A DNA stretch of 64,000 bases from an uncultured Alphaproteobacteria bacterium (GTDB lineage: Bacteria > Pseudomonadota > Alphaproteobacteria > HIMB59 > GCA-002718135). Under the pieces are notes generated by a model that did no database searches, was not told where the DNA came from, and was given only the letters and a program-made list of their open reading frames with translations. The stretch spans positions 62,001 to 126,000 of the forward strand of contig CACGJH010000003.1 in assembly GCA_902573325.1 (NCBI GenBank). Reading direction: 5' to 3'. Within the stretch, counting starts at the first letter, position 1. Each line of letters begins with the position of its first letter. The translations under genes and the position numbers were made by a program. This document shows, one piece after another, positions 54,701 through 63,476 of the stretch.

Positions 54701-55798
54701 ATGAAAAAAAATTTATTATTAATCATTATTTTAAATAGCTTTTTAATATTAGGTTTTTCATCAAATATTTTTGCTAAAAAAGCAGCAATCGTTATTGATT
54801 TTGACACGGAAGAAGTATTATTCGAAGTTAACGCCGATACAAGGAATTATCCTGCATCCTTAACAAAAATAATGACTCTCTACATAGTTTTTGATTATAT
54901 TAAAAAAGGAAAGCTTAGTTATGATAGTCAATTGAGTGTCTCAAATATTGCCGCTTCAAGATCACCAAGCAAACTTTATTTAGAAGCAGGATCAAGCATA
55001 AAAGTTAGAGATGCAATTAATGCTCTTATAATAAAATCAGCAAATGATGTAGCAACTGTAGTTTCTGAAAATATATCGGGTAGTGAAAAAGAATTTGCTA
55101 AACTTATGACAAGCTATGCAAAAAATTTAGGTATGAATAATACAACATTTAAAAATGCTTCAGGTCTTCCCAATAGAGCGCAATTAACAACTGCAAGAGA
55201 TATAGCAAAACTTTCACATGCACTAATTTCAAATTTTCCAGAAGAGTATAAATTGTTTAGCAAAACAAAATTTACTTATAAGGGTAAGACTTACAAAACG
55301 CATAATAAATTAATGTTAAGCTACGATGGTGCTGATGGAATTAAAACTGGATATATAAAAGCATCTGGTTTTCAATTAGCCTTTTCAGCAGTTAGAGATG
55401 ATAAGAGATTAATAGGAATTATTTTTGGGGGTGATACGGGAAGTCAACGCAATCAATCTTTGAAAATAATAATGGATAAAGAATTTGCTGAATTAAATAT
55501 TAAGACAAAAAGTAGTAATAAAAAAATAGTTAAAAAAGAAGAGACTGCAAAGAAAAAAAATGCTTATTCCATTGTTGTTGGAACATTTAAGTATAGAAAT
55601 AATGCAGAAAAACAAATCAAATTAATTAAAAGTAAATATCCAGTTTCTACAAAAGATAAAATATCGAACATAGTGCTGATAAAAGTTAGCGGTAAACAAC
55701 TATATGAATCTAGATTTGAAAATTTTTCTAAAAAAGAAGCGTATACAGCTTGTAAAAGATTGAAAAAATATAATCGTGATTGTTTTGTTAGACTGTAA
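54701..55798 (+). CDS. D-alanyl-D-alanine carboxypeptidase with C-terminal SPOR domain
   Basis: 365 residues. The signal peptide spans about residues 1-25. The penicillin-binding S11 domain has S53-L-T-K56 in YPASLTKIM, the SxN motif in KSANDVAT, and KTG in GIKTGYIKASG. A Lys-rich linker leads to a C-terminal SPOR domain (AYSIVVGTFKYRNNAEKQI) that binds denuded glycan strands at the septum. It trims pentapeptides in the periplasm. It is divergent from clpS, and its end overlaps the convergent phosphomannomutase gene by 11 bases. Confidence 0.94.
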   Translation: MKKNLLLIIILNSFLILGFSSNIFAKKAAIVIDFDTEEVLFEVNADTRNYPASLTKIMTLYIVFDYIKKGKLSYDSQLSVSNIAASRSPSKLYLEAGSSIKVRDAINALIIKSANDVATVVSENISGSEKEFAKLMTSYAKNLGMNNTTFKNASGLPNRAQLTTARDIAKLSHALISNFPEEYKLFSKTKFTYKGKTYKTHNKLMLSYDGADGIKTGYIKASGFQLAFSAVRDDKRLIGIIFGGDTGSQRNQSLKIIMDKEFAELNIKTKSSNKKIVKKEETAKKKNAYSIVVGTFKYRNNAEKQIKLIKSKYPVSTKDKISNIVLIKVSGKQLYESRFENFSKKEAYTACKRLKKYNRDCFVRL

Positions 55799-57194
55799 AC
55801 TTATAATTTACACCGCTTTGAGATAACTGATTTTCGATAATTGCTATCAAAGACTTAAGGCCTTCTTGGGAAGTAGACTCCGCTCTACAAGTTAGTTGGT
55901 TTTGGGTATTACTAGCTCTCATTAGAAACCATCCATCATCATTTTCAACTCTTATTCCGTCAATATCTATTATTTTACCTTCTGTATTTTTTATTCTTTC
56001 TTTTATTTCTTCTATAATTAAAAATTTTTTTGTTTCATCTACATCAAACCTTGTTTCAGGAGTTGAATAAGTTTTTGGATATACATTAATTAACTCATTC
56101 AAGGATTTGTCTTGATTACATAGTATTCTAAGTAGTCGTAATGCAACGTACATAGCATCATCGTAACCATAAAAATCATCTGCATAACATACATGACCAC
56201 TCATTTCTCCTGATAAAGGCGATTTTAATTCTTTCATTTTTTCTTTTATTGGAGAGTGACCAGTTTTAGACATAATAGGATCACAATTAAGTTTTTTTGC
56301 TTCATCAAAAAAAACTTTACTACATTTAACATCCATAATTATTTTTGGGTTATCGTATAAGTTAGCAATTTCAGTGCATAGTAATAACATGTACTGATCC
56401 GCCCAAACTAAATTCCCTAAGTTGTCTACAACGCCTAAACGATCTCCATCTCCATCAAAAGCCAGACCTATGTCACAACTGTTATCTTTGACTGACTTTA
56501 TCAATTGCTCCATATTTTTTGGCACAGTTGGATCTGGATGATGGTTAGGGAAATTGCCATCAACTTCTTCATTAATTAATATATTTTCAGAATTATTTAA
56601 ATTATTTGTAACTTCCTTAATGACAGCTCCCATTGCACCATTACCAATATCCCAAGCAATCTTTATTTTTTTATTGAGATTAATATTTTGTAATAATCTT
56701 TCAGTATAATCTTTTTTAATATCTTTATTAATGATCTCACCATCTTTTAATTTTAAATCATTTTGATCAATTAATTTTTGAAGGCTTTGAATGTCTTCAG
56801 CATAAAAAGAATGCTTATTTAAAACCATTTTAAAGCCATTGTATTCTGAGGGATTATGAGAGCCTGTTACCATAATAGCAGCATCTGCATTAAGATGGTA
56901 ATGAGCAAAGTAAGTCATCGGCGTAGGACCCATACCAATATTAATAACTTTAGCACCTGAGTCTATTAAGCCTTTACAAAGTGCTGAATGTAAATCTGGT
57001 GATGTTAATCTTCCATCAAAACCAGTAGCAATTATATTAGATTTTAATCGATTAATAACTGTGTAAGCAAATGTCCTTCCAATAGTATAGGCGGTATTTT
57101 GATTGATATTGTTACCGACCACTCCTCGGATATCATACTCTCTCAAAACCTCTTTATCAAAATTTTCAATTTCCAACTTATTTACCTGTTCCAT
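55788..57194 (-). CDS. Phosphomannomutase / phosphoglucomutase
   Basis: 468-residue alpha-D-phosphohexomutase. The active-site phosphoserine loop is MVTGSHNPSEYNG, the metal loop is AFDGDGDRLG, the sugar loop is GEMSGHV, and the phosphate-binding end is RASNTQNQLTCR. It interconverts 6- and 1-phosphates of mannose or glucose, feeding nucleotide sugars for surface polysaccharides. Its start overlaps the end of the UDP-glucose dehydrogenase gene by 17 bases on the same strand, which fits a joint role. Confidence 0.94.
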   Translation of the reverse strand: MEQVNKLEIENFDKEVLREYDIRGVVGNNINQNTAYTIGRTFAYTVINRLKSNIIATGFDGRLTSPDLHSALCKGLIDSGAKVINIGMGPTPMTYFAHYHLNADAAIMVTGSHNPSEYNGFKMVLNKHSFYAEDIQSLQKLIDQNDLKLKDGEIINKDIKKDYTERLLQNINLNKKIKIAWDIGNGAMGAVIKEVTNNLNNSENILINEEVDGNFPNHHPDPTVPKNMEQLIKSVKDNSCDIGLAFDGDGDRLGVVDNLGNLVWADQYMLLLCTEIANLYDNPKIIMDVKCSKVFFDEAKKLNCDPIMSKTGHSPIKEKMKELKSPLSGEMSGHVCYADDFYGYDDAMYVALRLLRILCNQDKSLNELINVYPKTYSTPETRFDVDETKKFLIIEEIKERIKNTEGKIIDIDGIRVENDDGWFLMRASNTQNQLTCRAESTSQEGLKSLIAIIENQLSQSGVNYKFTV

Positions 57195-58476
57195 AATATT
57201 TAAATCCCATTTCTTTTAAATCTTCTGGAATATAAATATTTCTTAAATCAAAAATTATTTTTTCTTGTAACAAATTTGATATTTTTTTAAAATTTAAAGC
57301 TCTGAATTCATTCCATTCTGTTCCAATTATTATTGCAGAAGATCCTTCACAAGCTTCGTATGCAGAATTAAAAAAAATGAGATTAGTATTTTCTCTTTTT
57401 GCACTATTCATTGCTTCAGGGTCATAACACTGTACTTTAAATCCTTGATCAAAAAGATTTGATGCAATTTTCATTGATGTAGAATCTCTCACATCATCTG
57501 TGTTAGGTTTAAAACTTAAACCAAGAAAAGTAATTGTAGAATTATTTTTTATTTTTGAAGTAATTTTATTGGAAATTTTAATTATACGATCTTGATTAGA
57601 TTTATTCACCGCATTAATTATTGATAAATCAATATTTTTCTTTTTAGCTGTTGAATAGAAAGCTTTTACATCTTTTGGAAAACATGATCCTCCAAATCCA
57701 GGTCCAGCATTTAAAAATTTAGAACCAATACGTTTATCTATACCCATTGCATGTGCTACTTGCTGAACGTCAGCTCCTACTACTTCACATAAATCAGCAA
57801 CTTCATTGATAAAAGCTATCTTAGTTGCTAAAAAACTATTGGATGCATATTTAATTATTTCTGAAGTTTCAATTGATGTAGCCACAATTGGAGTTTCTTT
57901 GAGAAATAATGGCCTATAAAGTTCTTTCATTATATTTTCAGATTTTTTATTATCTGATCCTATCACAACTCTATCCGGTCTAATAAAATCATCAATTGCA
58001 GATCCTTCTCGCAAAAATTCTGGATTAGAAACCACATCAAAAAATTTTTGATCAACTTTATTTGAAATAATTTTTTTTACTTCTCTTGTAGTTCCAACTG
58101 GTACTGTGGATTTAGTTACAACTAAACAATATTTTTTTATGTTTTCTGAAATTTCTTCTGCAACTTGCCATACAAAACTTAGATCAGCTTCATCCTCCAA
58201 TCTTCTTGAAGGTGTTCCAACAGTTATAAATATAATATCTGTATTATCTAAATTACTTTTTACACTAGAAGCAAAGGATAGTAATTTTGTTTTATTAATG
58301 TGCTTATCTAAAAGTTCATCCATTCCAGGTTCAAAAAATGGGCACTTACCAGATTTTAGCTTCTCGAGACGCTCATTATCTTTATCGATACATGTTACAG
58401 AGTAACCAAATTCAGCAAAACATGCTCCTGTTACCAAACCAACGTAACCGGTACCAACGATTGTAAGATTCATCAT
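57178..58476 (-). CDS. UDP-glucose 6-dehydrogenase
   Basis: 432 residues. NAD-dependent enzyme that makes UDP-glucuronate for surface polysaccharides. The N-terminal Rossmann motif is IVGTGYVGLVTGACFAE. The substrate segment EFLREGSAIDDF and the catalytic Cys in GPGFGGSCFPKD are present. The C-terminal domain starts near FLGLSFKPNTDDVRDS. Two consecutive ATGs open the gene. It is first in the pair with phosphomannomutase. Confidence 0.95.
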   Translation of the reverse strand: MMNLTIVGTGYVGLVTGACFAEFGYSVTCIDKDNERLEKLKSGKCPFFEPGMDELLDKHINKTKLLSFASSVKSNLDNTDIIFITVGTPSRRLEDEADLSFVWQVAEEISENIKKYCLVVTKSTVPVGTTREVKKIISNKVDQKFFDVVSNPEFLREGSAIDDFIRPDRVVIGSDNKKSENIMKELYRPLFLKETPIVATSIETSEIIKYASNSFLATKIAFINEVADLCEVVGADVQQVAHAMGIDKRIGSKFLNAGPGFGGSCFPKDVKAFYSTAKKKNIDLSIINAVNKSNQDRIIKISNKITSKIKNNSTITFLGLSFKPNTDDVRDSTSMKIASNLFDQGFKVQCYDPEAMNSAKRENTNLIFFNSAYEACEGSSAIIIGTEWNEFRALNFKKISNLLQEKIIFDLRNIYIPEDLKEMGFKYYGTGK

Positions 58477-58593
58477 ATTTCAGGATTTATTAAAATTTCT
58501 GTCTCAATAACCTAAATATTTATCATTTGTTATAAAATAAATAAGAGATTTTTACTGGAAAAAACTCAAATTTTTATTATTTATATCGTAATT

Positions 58594-59604
58594 ATGTCAG
58601 AAACTAAAAAAATTCAAACAGGGATAAACAATATATCAGACGAATGGTTTAGGGCTAAAATAGATAGAAAAACTCTAAAAAAACTTTCTAAAAGATCAGA
58701 TTTTGAGGGCTGGAAACATATAATTATTTATTCACTTTCATTAGGATCTCTAGGCTTACTATCGATATATACATGGCATAGCTTATGGTTTTTACCTGTA
58801 TACCTTGCTTATTGTACGATGTGGGGTGGAGCTGATGCTATTTGGCATGAGTGCGGTCATGGAACTGCTTTCAGAAATAGAAGATTAAACAAATTCTTCT
58901 ATAACATCGCTAGTTTTATGAATAACTTTGAACCTGTTAGATGGAAGTGGAGTCACTCTCTTCATCATAGCTATACTGCTTCAGTTGATCCTCATGATTA
59001 CGAAGTTGATGGTAGTATTTTTGCTAAACATACATTTTTAAGTTTTATTTTAAATTTTATTCCTGGAATTGGTTTTTTTACAATTCATAAATCTCTTTAT
59101 GTAGAAATTATTAAACATGCTTTAGGCATTAGGACTGACGTGATGGAAGATTGCATTCCAGAAGATAAAATTAATGATTGTATAAATAGCTCTAGAATTT
59201 TTGTTCTTCTATGGATTACAATAATAGCTGTCTCAATTTACTCTTCTACCTTTTTGCCAATATTTTTATTTTTAATACCAAAGTTCTTTGGCATCAATGG
59301 TATCTGGGGTGTAACACAACATATGGGTCTAAAAGAAAGCGCCAAAGATCACCGACTATCAACAAGATCAGTTAGACTTAATCCGATTTTTAGTTTTATT
59401 TATTGGAAGATGGAATACCATATTGAGCACCACATGTTTCCTATGATTCCTTCATACAATCTTCCTAAATTATATGAAGTAATAAAGGATCAAATGCCAG
59501 AACCTCAAACCCTATACCAAGCTTATAAAGAAATTTTACCTGCAGTAATAAAAAAATCTAAAAACCCTGATTATTTTATACCAGTTCAGCTACCTAACAA
59601 TTAG
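58594..59604 (+). CDS. Membrane fatty acid desaturase family protein
   Basis: 336-residue integral membrane di-iron enzyme. The three histidine boxes are HECGHG (near residue 87), HSLHHS (near 126) and HIEHHMFP (near 285), with four membrane helices in the expected places. Family members introduce double bonds into acyl lipids or hydroxylate related substrates. The regiospecificity cannot be read. The C-terminus ends NPDYFIPVQLPNN, and a near-identical ending is found as an isolated relic at 60.85 kb. It is divergent from the UDP-glucose dehydrogenase gene. Confidence 0.93.
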   Translation: MSETKKIQTGINNISDEWFRAKIDRKTLKKLSKRSDFEGWKHIIIYSLSLGSLGLLSIYTWHSLWFLPVYLAYCTMWGGADAIWHECGHGTAFRNRRLNKFFYNIASFMNNFEPVRWKWSHSLHHSYTASVDPHDYEVDGSIFAKHTFLSFILNFIPGIGFFTIHKSLYVEIIKHALGIRTDVMEDCIPEDKINDCINSSRIFVLLWITIIAVSIYSSTFLPIFLFLIPKFFGINGIWGVTQHMGLKESAKDHRLSTRSVRLNPIFSFIYWKMEYHIEHHMFPMIPSYNLPKLYEVIKDQMPEPQTLYQAYKEILPAVIKKSKNPDYFIPVQLPNN

Positions 59605-59618
59605 ATATTAAATTTCAT

Positions 59619-60794
59619 TTACTTAGAGTTTAAAAAAGTACTGTAAATAAATTCATAAAAATCGACATTTAGTTTTCTATCACCATTTAAAACGTGAGTC
59701 ATTAATGTAGCAAATAAATTATTTTTTATATCTACTAAAAAATAAGTTGAAGCTGCTCCAGCCCATCCAAATTCTTCAAATTCTCCAATATTTTTATTTT
59801 TTTCTGGAAATAACATTGTCCTAAAACCTAAACCCCAACCATATGGCTCAAGACCATTATCACCTTCTTCTGAAAGTCCATCTATCCCTTCTATTTTCAT
59901 AGGTAAAAGATTTTCTGGTAAAGTATTTTTAATAATTAAATTTAAAGTTTTTTCACTAATTATTTGAACTCCAGAATCTGATTTTCCGTTTAAAAGCATT
60001 TTACAAAATTTGTTATAATCTTTTATTGTAGAATACAGGCCATGGCCTCCTCGCGCATAGTTTTCACTGTTTATAGGATAATCTTGCGGATTTTTTTCTT
60101 CAATTAACTTTTTACTTTGTGAATCAAATTGATACAATGTCATCAACCTCTGAGATTTTTTATTATCTAAAGAAAATCCAGTGTCTTGCATATCAAGAGG
60201 GTCAAAAATATTATCTTTAAGAATATTTTGAAGTTTCTTATTGAGAACCACCTCTAATATTCTTGCTAAAACATCTATACAAACAGAATATCGCCATTCT
60301 GTCATAGGCTGACTGTACAAAGGAAATTTAGATAATAATTTTATTTCATCAGATAATAATCTTTCATTAAATAATTTTTGTTTCGTATACTCAGCGGCAA
60401 GCGCATCAGGAAGAAATCCGTAACTAAAGCCTGCAGTATGTTGTAGAAGATTTTTAATTGTTGGTTTTATTTTTAAGTCTTCAATATCACTTATTGATTC
60501 TTTGTTATTTTTCATAACTTTTAGATTTTGAAATTCGATTAAATATTTATCAATTGGATCATCTAAATTTATTAATTTTTTTTCTACAAGTTGCATTGTG
60601 ACTATTGCTATTATAGGCTTAGTCATTGAAAATATTCTGTAAATAGTATCGTCTTCTATTTCTTTGAGAGTTTCAATATTTGAATAACCAAGTTTACCAG
60701 ATAAGTATTTTCCATCTTTATAAATAGACCACTGAATTCCTGGAAAAGTCTTTTGATCTAAATAATGTTGGAAAATTTTATTTAATTCTTCCAT
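59619..60794 (-). CDS. Beta-lactamase-fold serine hydrolase (class C / esterase family VIII), copy 2
   Basis: 391 residues. The nucleophile motif is S56-M-T-K59 in RIFSMTKPIIA, the catalytic Tyr is in TEWRYSVCIDVLA, and ARGGHGLYSTIKDYNKF marks the third loop. It is a paralog of the hydrolase at 44.7-45.9 kb. No signal peptide is visible, so an esterase-like cytosolic role is more likely than drug resistance. It lies in reverse orientation between a full desaturase gene and a desaturase relic. Confidence 0.9.
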   Translation of the reverse strand: MEELNKIFQHYLDQKTFPGIQWSIYKDGKYLSGKLGYSNIETLKEIEDDTIYRIFSMTKPIIAIVTMQLVEKKLINLDDPIDKYLIEFQNLKVMKNNKESISDIEDLKIKPTIKNLLQHTAGFSYGFLPDALAAEYTKQKLFNERLLSDEIKLLSKFPLYSQPMTEWRYSVCIDVLARILEVVLNKKLQNILKDNIFDPLDMQDTGFSLDNKKSQRLMTLYQFDSQSKKLIEEKNPQDYPINSENYARGGHGLYSTIKDYNKFCKMLLNGKSDSGVQIISEKTLNLIIKNTLPENLLPMKIEGIDGLSEEGDNGLEPYGWGLGFRTMLFPEKNKNIGEFEEFGWAGAASTYFLVDIKNNLFATLMTHVLNGDRKLNVDFYEFIYSTFLNSK

Positions 60795-60844
60795 ATTTAA
60801 AAATTACCACAAAATTAGGACTAATTAAATGTTTAAGTTTAATA

Positions 60845-60895
60845 TTAAAATACTTTCCAGACTATTTTATTCCTGTTCAAGTTCCGAATAATTAA
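60845..60895 (+). pseudogene. Relic of a second desaturase C-terminus (about 15 codons)
   Basis: The bases in frame read LKYFPDYFIPVQVPNN then TAA, matching the last residues of the intact desaturase (PDYFIPVQLPNN) at 12 of 13 positions including the stop. Most codons differ at the third base. No start or upstream part is present. Confidence 0.72.
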
Positions 60896-60902
60896 ACTAT
60901 AC

Positions 60903-60931
60903 TTGACACATCTTAAGCTTTAGTTTTATCT
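60903..60931 (+). promoter_or_regulatory. Putative sigma-70 promoter for the aldehyde dehydrogenase gene
   Basis: TTGACA (60903-60908) followed after 17 bases by TTATCT (60926-60931). The ATG is only 10 bases beyond the -10 box and no Shine-Dalgarno sequence is visible, so the message may be almost leaderless. Confidence 0.55.
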
Positions 60932-60941
60932 ATATCTTTAT

Positions 60942-62378
60942 ATGGAGTTAAGAAATTTTATTGATGGTAAATTCATTGATTCACTCTCAAAGAAAAATAT
61001 TCCTGTATTAAATCCGGCTAATCAAAAAATTGTTGGTAATATTGATGAAGCTTTGGATGAAGAAATAGATTTAGCTTTCAAAGCTGCAAAAAAAGCATTC
61101 GATAAAAGAATTTTGGTCGATATGGATGCAAAAGATAAATCAAATATGATGAGAGCCATTGCTCAAAAATTAAGAGAAAGAAAAGAAGAAGGTGGTAAAC
61201 TTTTAAGCCAAGAAAATGGTAAAACGATTAAACAATGTATTGATGAATTCAAAGGTGCTGCCGATACTTTTGATTTTTATGCTGGGTTAACAGATAAAAT
61301 AGAAAATAAACTTATACCTTCTGGACATGATACTTTAAATTATGTTGTCCTTGAGCCCTTTGGTGTAGCTCTTCAAATTGTTCCGTGGAACTATCCTGTT
61401 TCTATTTTTTCAGGTATGGTTGCACAAAACTGGATTGTTGGAAATACAATAGTTATCAAACCTCCTGAATTGTGTCCCATATCATCTAATTTTTATGGTC
61501 AAATTTTTAAAGATGTAGGCGTGCCAGATGGAATTATAAATATTGTTCATGGTTATGGTGAAACAACTGGAAGAAAGCTGGTTCAACATCCTGGAAGTGA
61601 TTATATTGTTTTTACAGGATCGCCTGAAGTTGCATCTGAAATTCTAAAAGAAACAGCAGATAGAATTATTCCTACTCATTTTGAATTAGGTGGAAAGTCT
61701 GCAGCTATAATCTATCCTGATGCCGATATTGATAAAGCTGTTGATAGTACAGTTAAAGGAATTTTCAAACCTAATGCTGGTCAAATATGTGTTGCAATGT
61801 CTAGGGTAATTGTTCATCCAAAAATAAAAGATGAATATATGACAAAGTTAGTTGCCAAAACGCAAAAACTAAAAATAGGTGCGGGAGATGAAGATGGAAC
61901 TGAAGTGACACCTTTAATTTCAACTGATCAAATGCAAAGGGTATCAAATTATGTAAAATCTGGTGTACAATCAGGTGCTACTTTAACAATAGGTGGTGAT
62001 AAAGCTGAGAGAGATGAAGGCAATTTTTACCAACCAACTATTTTTGATAATGTTAAAGTTGATGCAACAATAGCTCAAGAAGAAATATTTGGCCCTGTAA
62101 CATCAATATTTGATTTTGAAGATGAAGAAGAAGCAATAAGTATAGCAAATTCAACGAAGTATGGTCTAGCTTCGGGTGTATTTACTGCGGATGATCAAAA
62201 AGCAAAATGGACTGCTGATAGAATTCAGGCAGGAATTATTTGGCAAAACGATTGGTTTGTTGATGGGAATAATCTGCCAGGTGGTGGTTACAAGAGATCA
62301 GGTTATGGAAGAGATGGTGGCGTAGATGGGGTGTATAGTCACGGACAGACCAAAAGGATTAGTAAAAGACTCTACTAG
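60942..62378 (+). CDS. Aldehyde dehydrogenase (NAD(P)-dependent, betaine-aldehyde-like)
   Basis: 478 residues. The cofactor domain has PWNYPV and IVFTGSPEVA. The catalytic Glu is in THFELGGKSAAI, and the nucleophilic Cys is in PNAGQICVAMSR. The C-terminal QEEIFGPV motif and GGGYKRSGYGRDGG (shared with betaine-type enzymes) are present. The substrate is not determined. It is followed 62 bases later by a sugar-binding protein gene, so it may oxidise an aldehyde from the same carbon source. Confidence 0.94.
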   Translation: MELRNFIDGKFIDSLSKKNIPVLNPANQKIVGNIDEALDEEIDLAFKAAKKAFDKRILVDMDAKDKSNMMRAIAQKLRERKEEGGKLLSQENGKTIKQCIDEFKGAADTFDFYAGLTDKIENKLIPSGHDTLNYVVLEPFGVALQIVPWNYPVSIFSGMVAQNWIVGNTIVIKPPELCPISSNFYGQIFKDVGVPDGIINIVHGYGETTGRKLVQHPGSDYIVFTGSPEVASEILKETADRIIPTHFELGGKSAAIIYPDADIDKAVDSTVKGIFKPNAGQICVAMSRVIVHPKIKDEYMTKLVAKTQKLKIGAGDEDGTEVTPLISTDQMQRVSNYVKSGVQSGATLTIGGDKAERDEGNFYQPTIFDNVKVDATIAQEEIFGPVTSIFDFEDEEEAISIANSTKYGLASGVFTADDQKAKWTADRIQAGIIWQNDWFVDGNNLPGGGYKRSGYGRDGGVDGVYSHGQTKRISKRLY

Positions 62379-62379
62379 G

Positions 62380-62408
62380 TTGACATTACTAATTTAATTT
62401 TTTAAATT
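62380..62408 (+). promoter_or_regulatory. Possible promoter upstream of the sugar-binding protein gene
   Basis: TTGACA (62380-62385), 17 bases, then TAAATT (62403-62408), a 4-of-6 match to the -10 box. A strong GGGAGGAATA ribosome-binding site precedes the ATG at 62441. Offered as a candidate only. Confidence 0.4.
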
Positions 62409-62440
62409 CACTTACATTATATTTATTCAAGGGAGGAATA

Positions 62441-63430
62441 ATGAAAATATTAAAAATTTTATTATCAACACTCTTCGTTTTTTCTTTCAGTGGCTCAGTT
62501 TATGCTATTGATAAAAACTTAGGTGATGGATGGTGTAGTGATGTAAGAATTCACTTCTTTGCTGGTGGAGCTGAAGGCGATGGTTTCGCAGGAATAGTTC
62601 AAACTGGTGCGGAAAATGCTATCAGAGATACTGGTGCTGATGCAGAAATTCTTTATTCAGAATGGCAATCAGACAGAATGATACAACAACTAAGAGAAGC
62701 TATTGGTGCAGGTGTTGACGGTATTGGTATGATGGGTCACCCTGGTGATGATGCAATTATGCCTCTAGCTAAAATGGCTAGTGAAGCTGGTATCTTAATG
62801 ATGTATCAAAACGTTGATGTTCCTGCAGTAAGAGCTGCTTTTGGAGGTGGATACGTTGGTGCAAATCTTGCAACTCAAGGTAAAGAATTAGCAAGAGAAG
62901 CAATTAGAAGATTTGATCTTAAAGCTGGTGATACAGCTATTGTAATGGTTCCAATTGGAGATTATTCAAGAGCGCAAAGAGAAGACGGTGCTAGAATAAT
63001 TTTTGAAGAACATGGAATGAACGTTGTAGTTCTAGATGGTACTCCAGAACAAGCAACTGATCCAAATCTTGCAATCCCTGTATTTTCAGCTGCACTAGCT
63101 GCAAATCCTGATACAAAAATTATTGTACATGATGGTGGTCAGAAACTAGGAAATGCTGAAGCATATGCTAAAGCTGCTGGATATGGTCCAGGAGAATTAT
63201 TGCAAATCGGCTTTGATACTAGTCCACAAATCATGACGGCTTTTGAAAATGGTTATGTTCATTTAACTTCTGATCAGCAACCATTCTTACAAGGTTACCT
63301 ACCTGTACTTGCTTTATGTCAAATGAAAGTTCTTGGAACTGGGGCATTAAATCAAGATACTGGTGCAGGATTTGTACATACTGAGAATTACAAATCAGTT
63401 ATGGAACTTGCTAACGCAGGTTTAAGATAA
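62441..63430 (+). CDS. Sugar ABC transporter periplasmic binding protein (RbsB/type-I fold)
   Basis: 329 residues. The signal peptide (KILKILLSTLFVFSFSGSVYA) is followed by a type-I periplasmic binding fold. Family features are QLREAIGAGVDGIGMMGHPGDDAIMPLA, FGGGYVGANLATQGKELA, and IGFDTSPQIMTAFENGYVHLTSDQQPFLQGY. The family binds pentoses, hexoses or autoinducer sugars. The next gene downstream is its ATPase. The gene for the permease must lie beyond the right edge. A perfect hairpin separates the two genes. Confidence 0.94.
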   Translation: MKILKILLSTLFVFSFSGSVYAIDKNLGDGWCSDVRIHFFAGGAEGDGFAGIVQTGAENAIRDTGADAEILYSEWQSDRMIQQLREAIGAGVDGIGMMGHPGDDAIMPLAKMASEAGILMMYQNVDVPAVRAAFGGGYVGANLATQGKELAREAIRRFDLKAGDTAIVMVPIGDYSRAQREDGARIIFEEHGMNVVVLDGTPEQATDPNLAIPVFSAALAANPDTKIIVHDGGQKLGNAEAYAKAAGYGPGELLQIGFDTSPQIMTAFENGYVHLTSDQQPFLQGYLPVLALCQMKVLGTGALNQDTGAGFVHTENYKSVMELANAGLR

Positions 63431-63443
63431 ATATATCAAACAG

Positions 63444-63470
63444 AGCTGATCTACTGTAAGTAGATCAGCT
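63444..63470 (+). other. Perfect 12-bp hairpin between binding-protein and ATPase genes
   Basis: AGCTGATCTACT (63444-63455) and AGTAGATCAGCT (63459-63470) are perfect complements around GTA, 13 bases after the binding-protein stop codon. It resembles the stem found in the same place in the other sugar operon. It likely favours binding-protein over ATPase expression. Confidence 0.87.
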
Positions 63471-63476
63471 ACATAT

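Noticed and set aside
44710..60794. Calling the two beta-lactamase-fold proteins antibiotic resistance genes
   Set aside because: Both lack an evident signal peptide and resemble the esterase/family VIII group; the SxxK motif alone does not show beta-lactamase activity.
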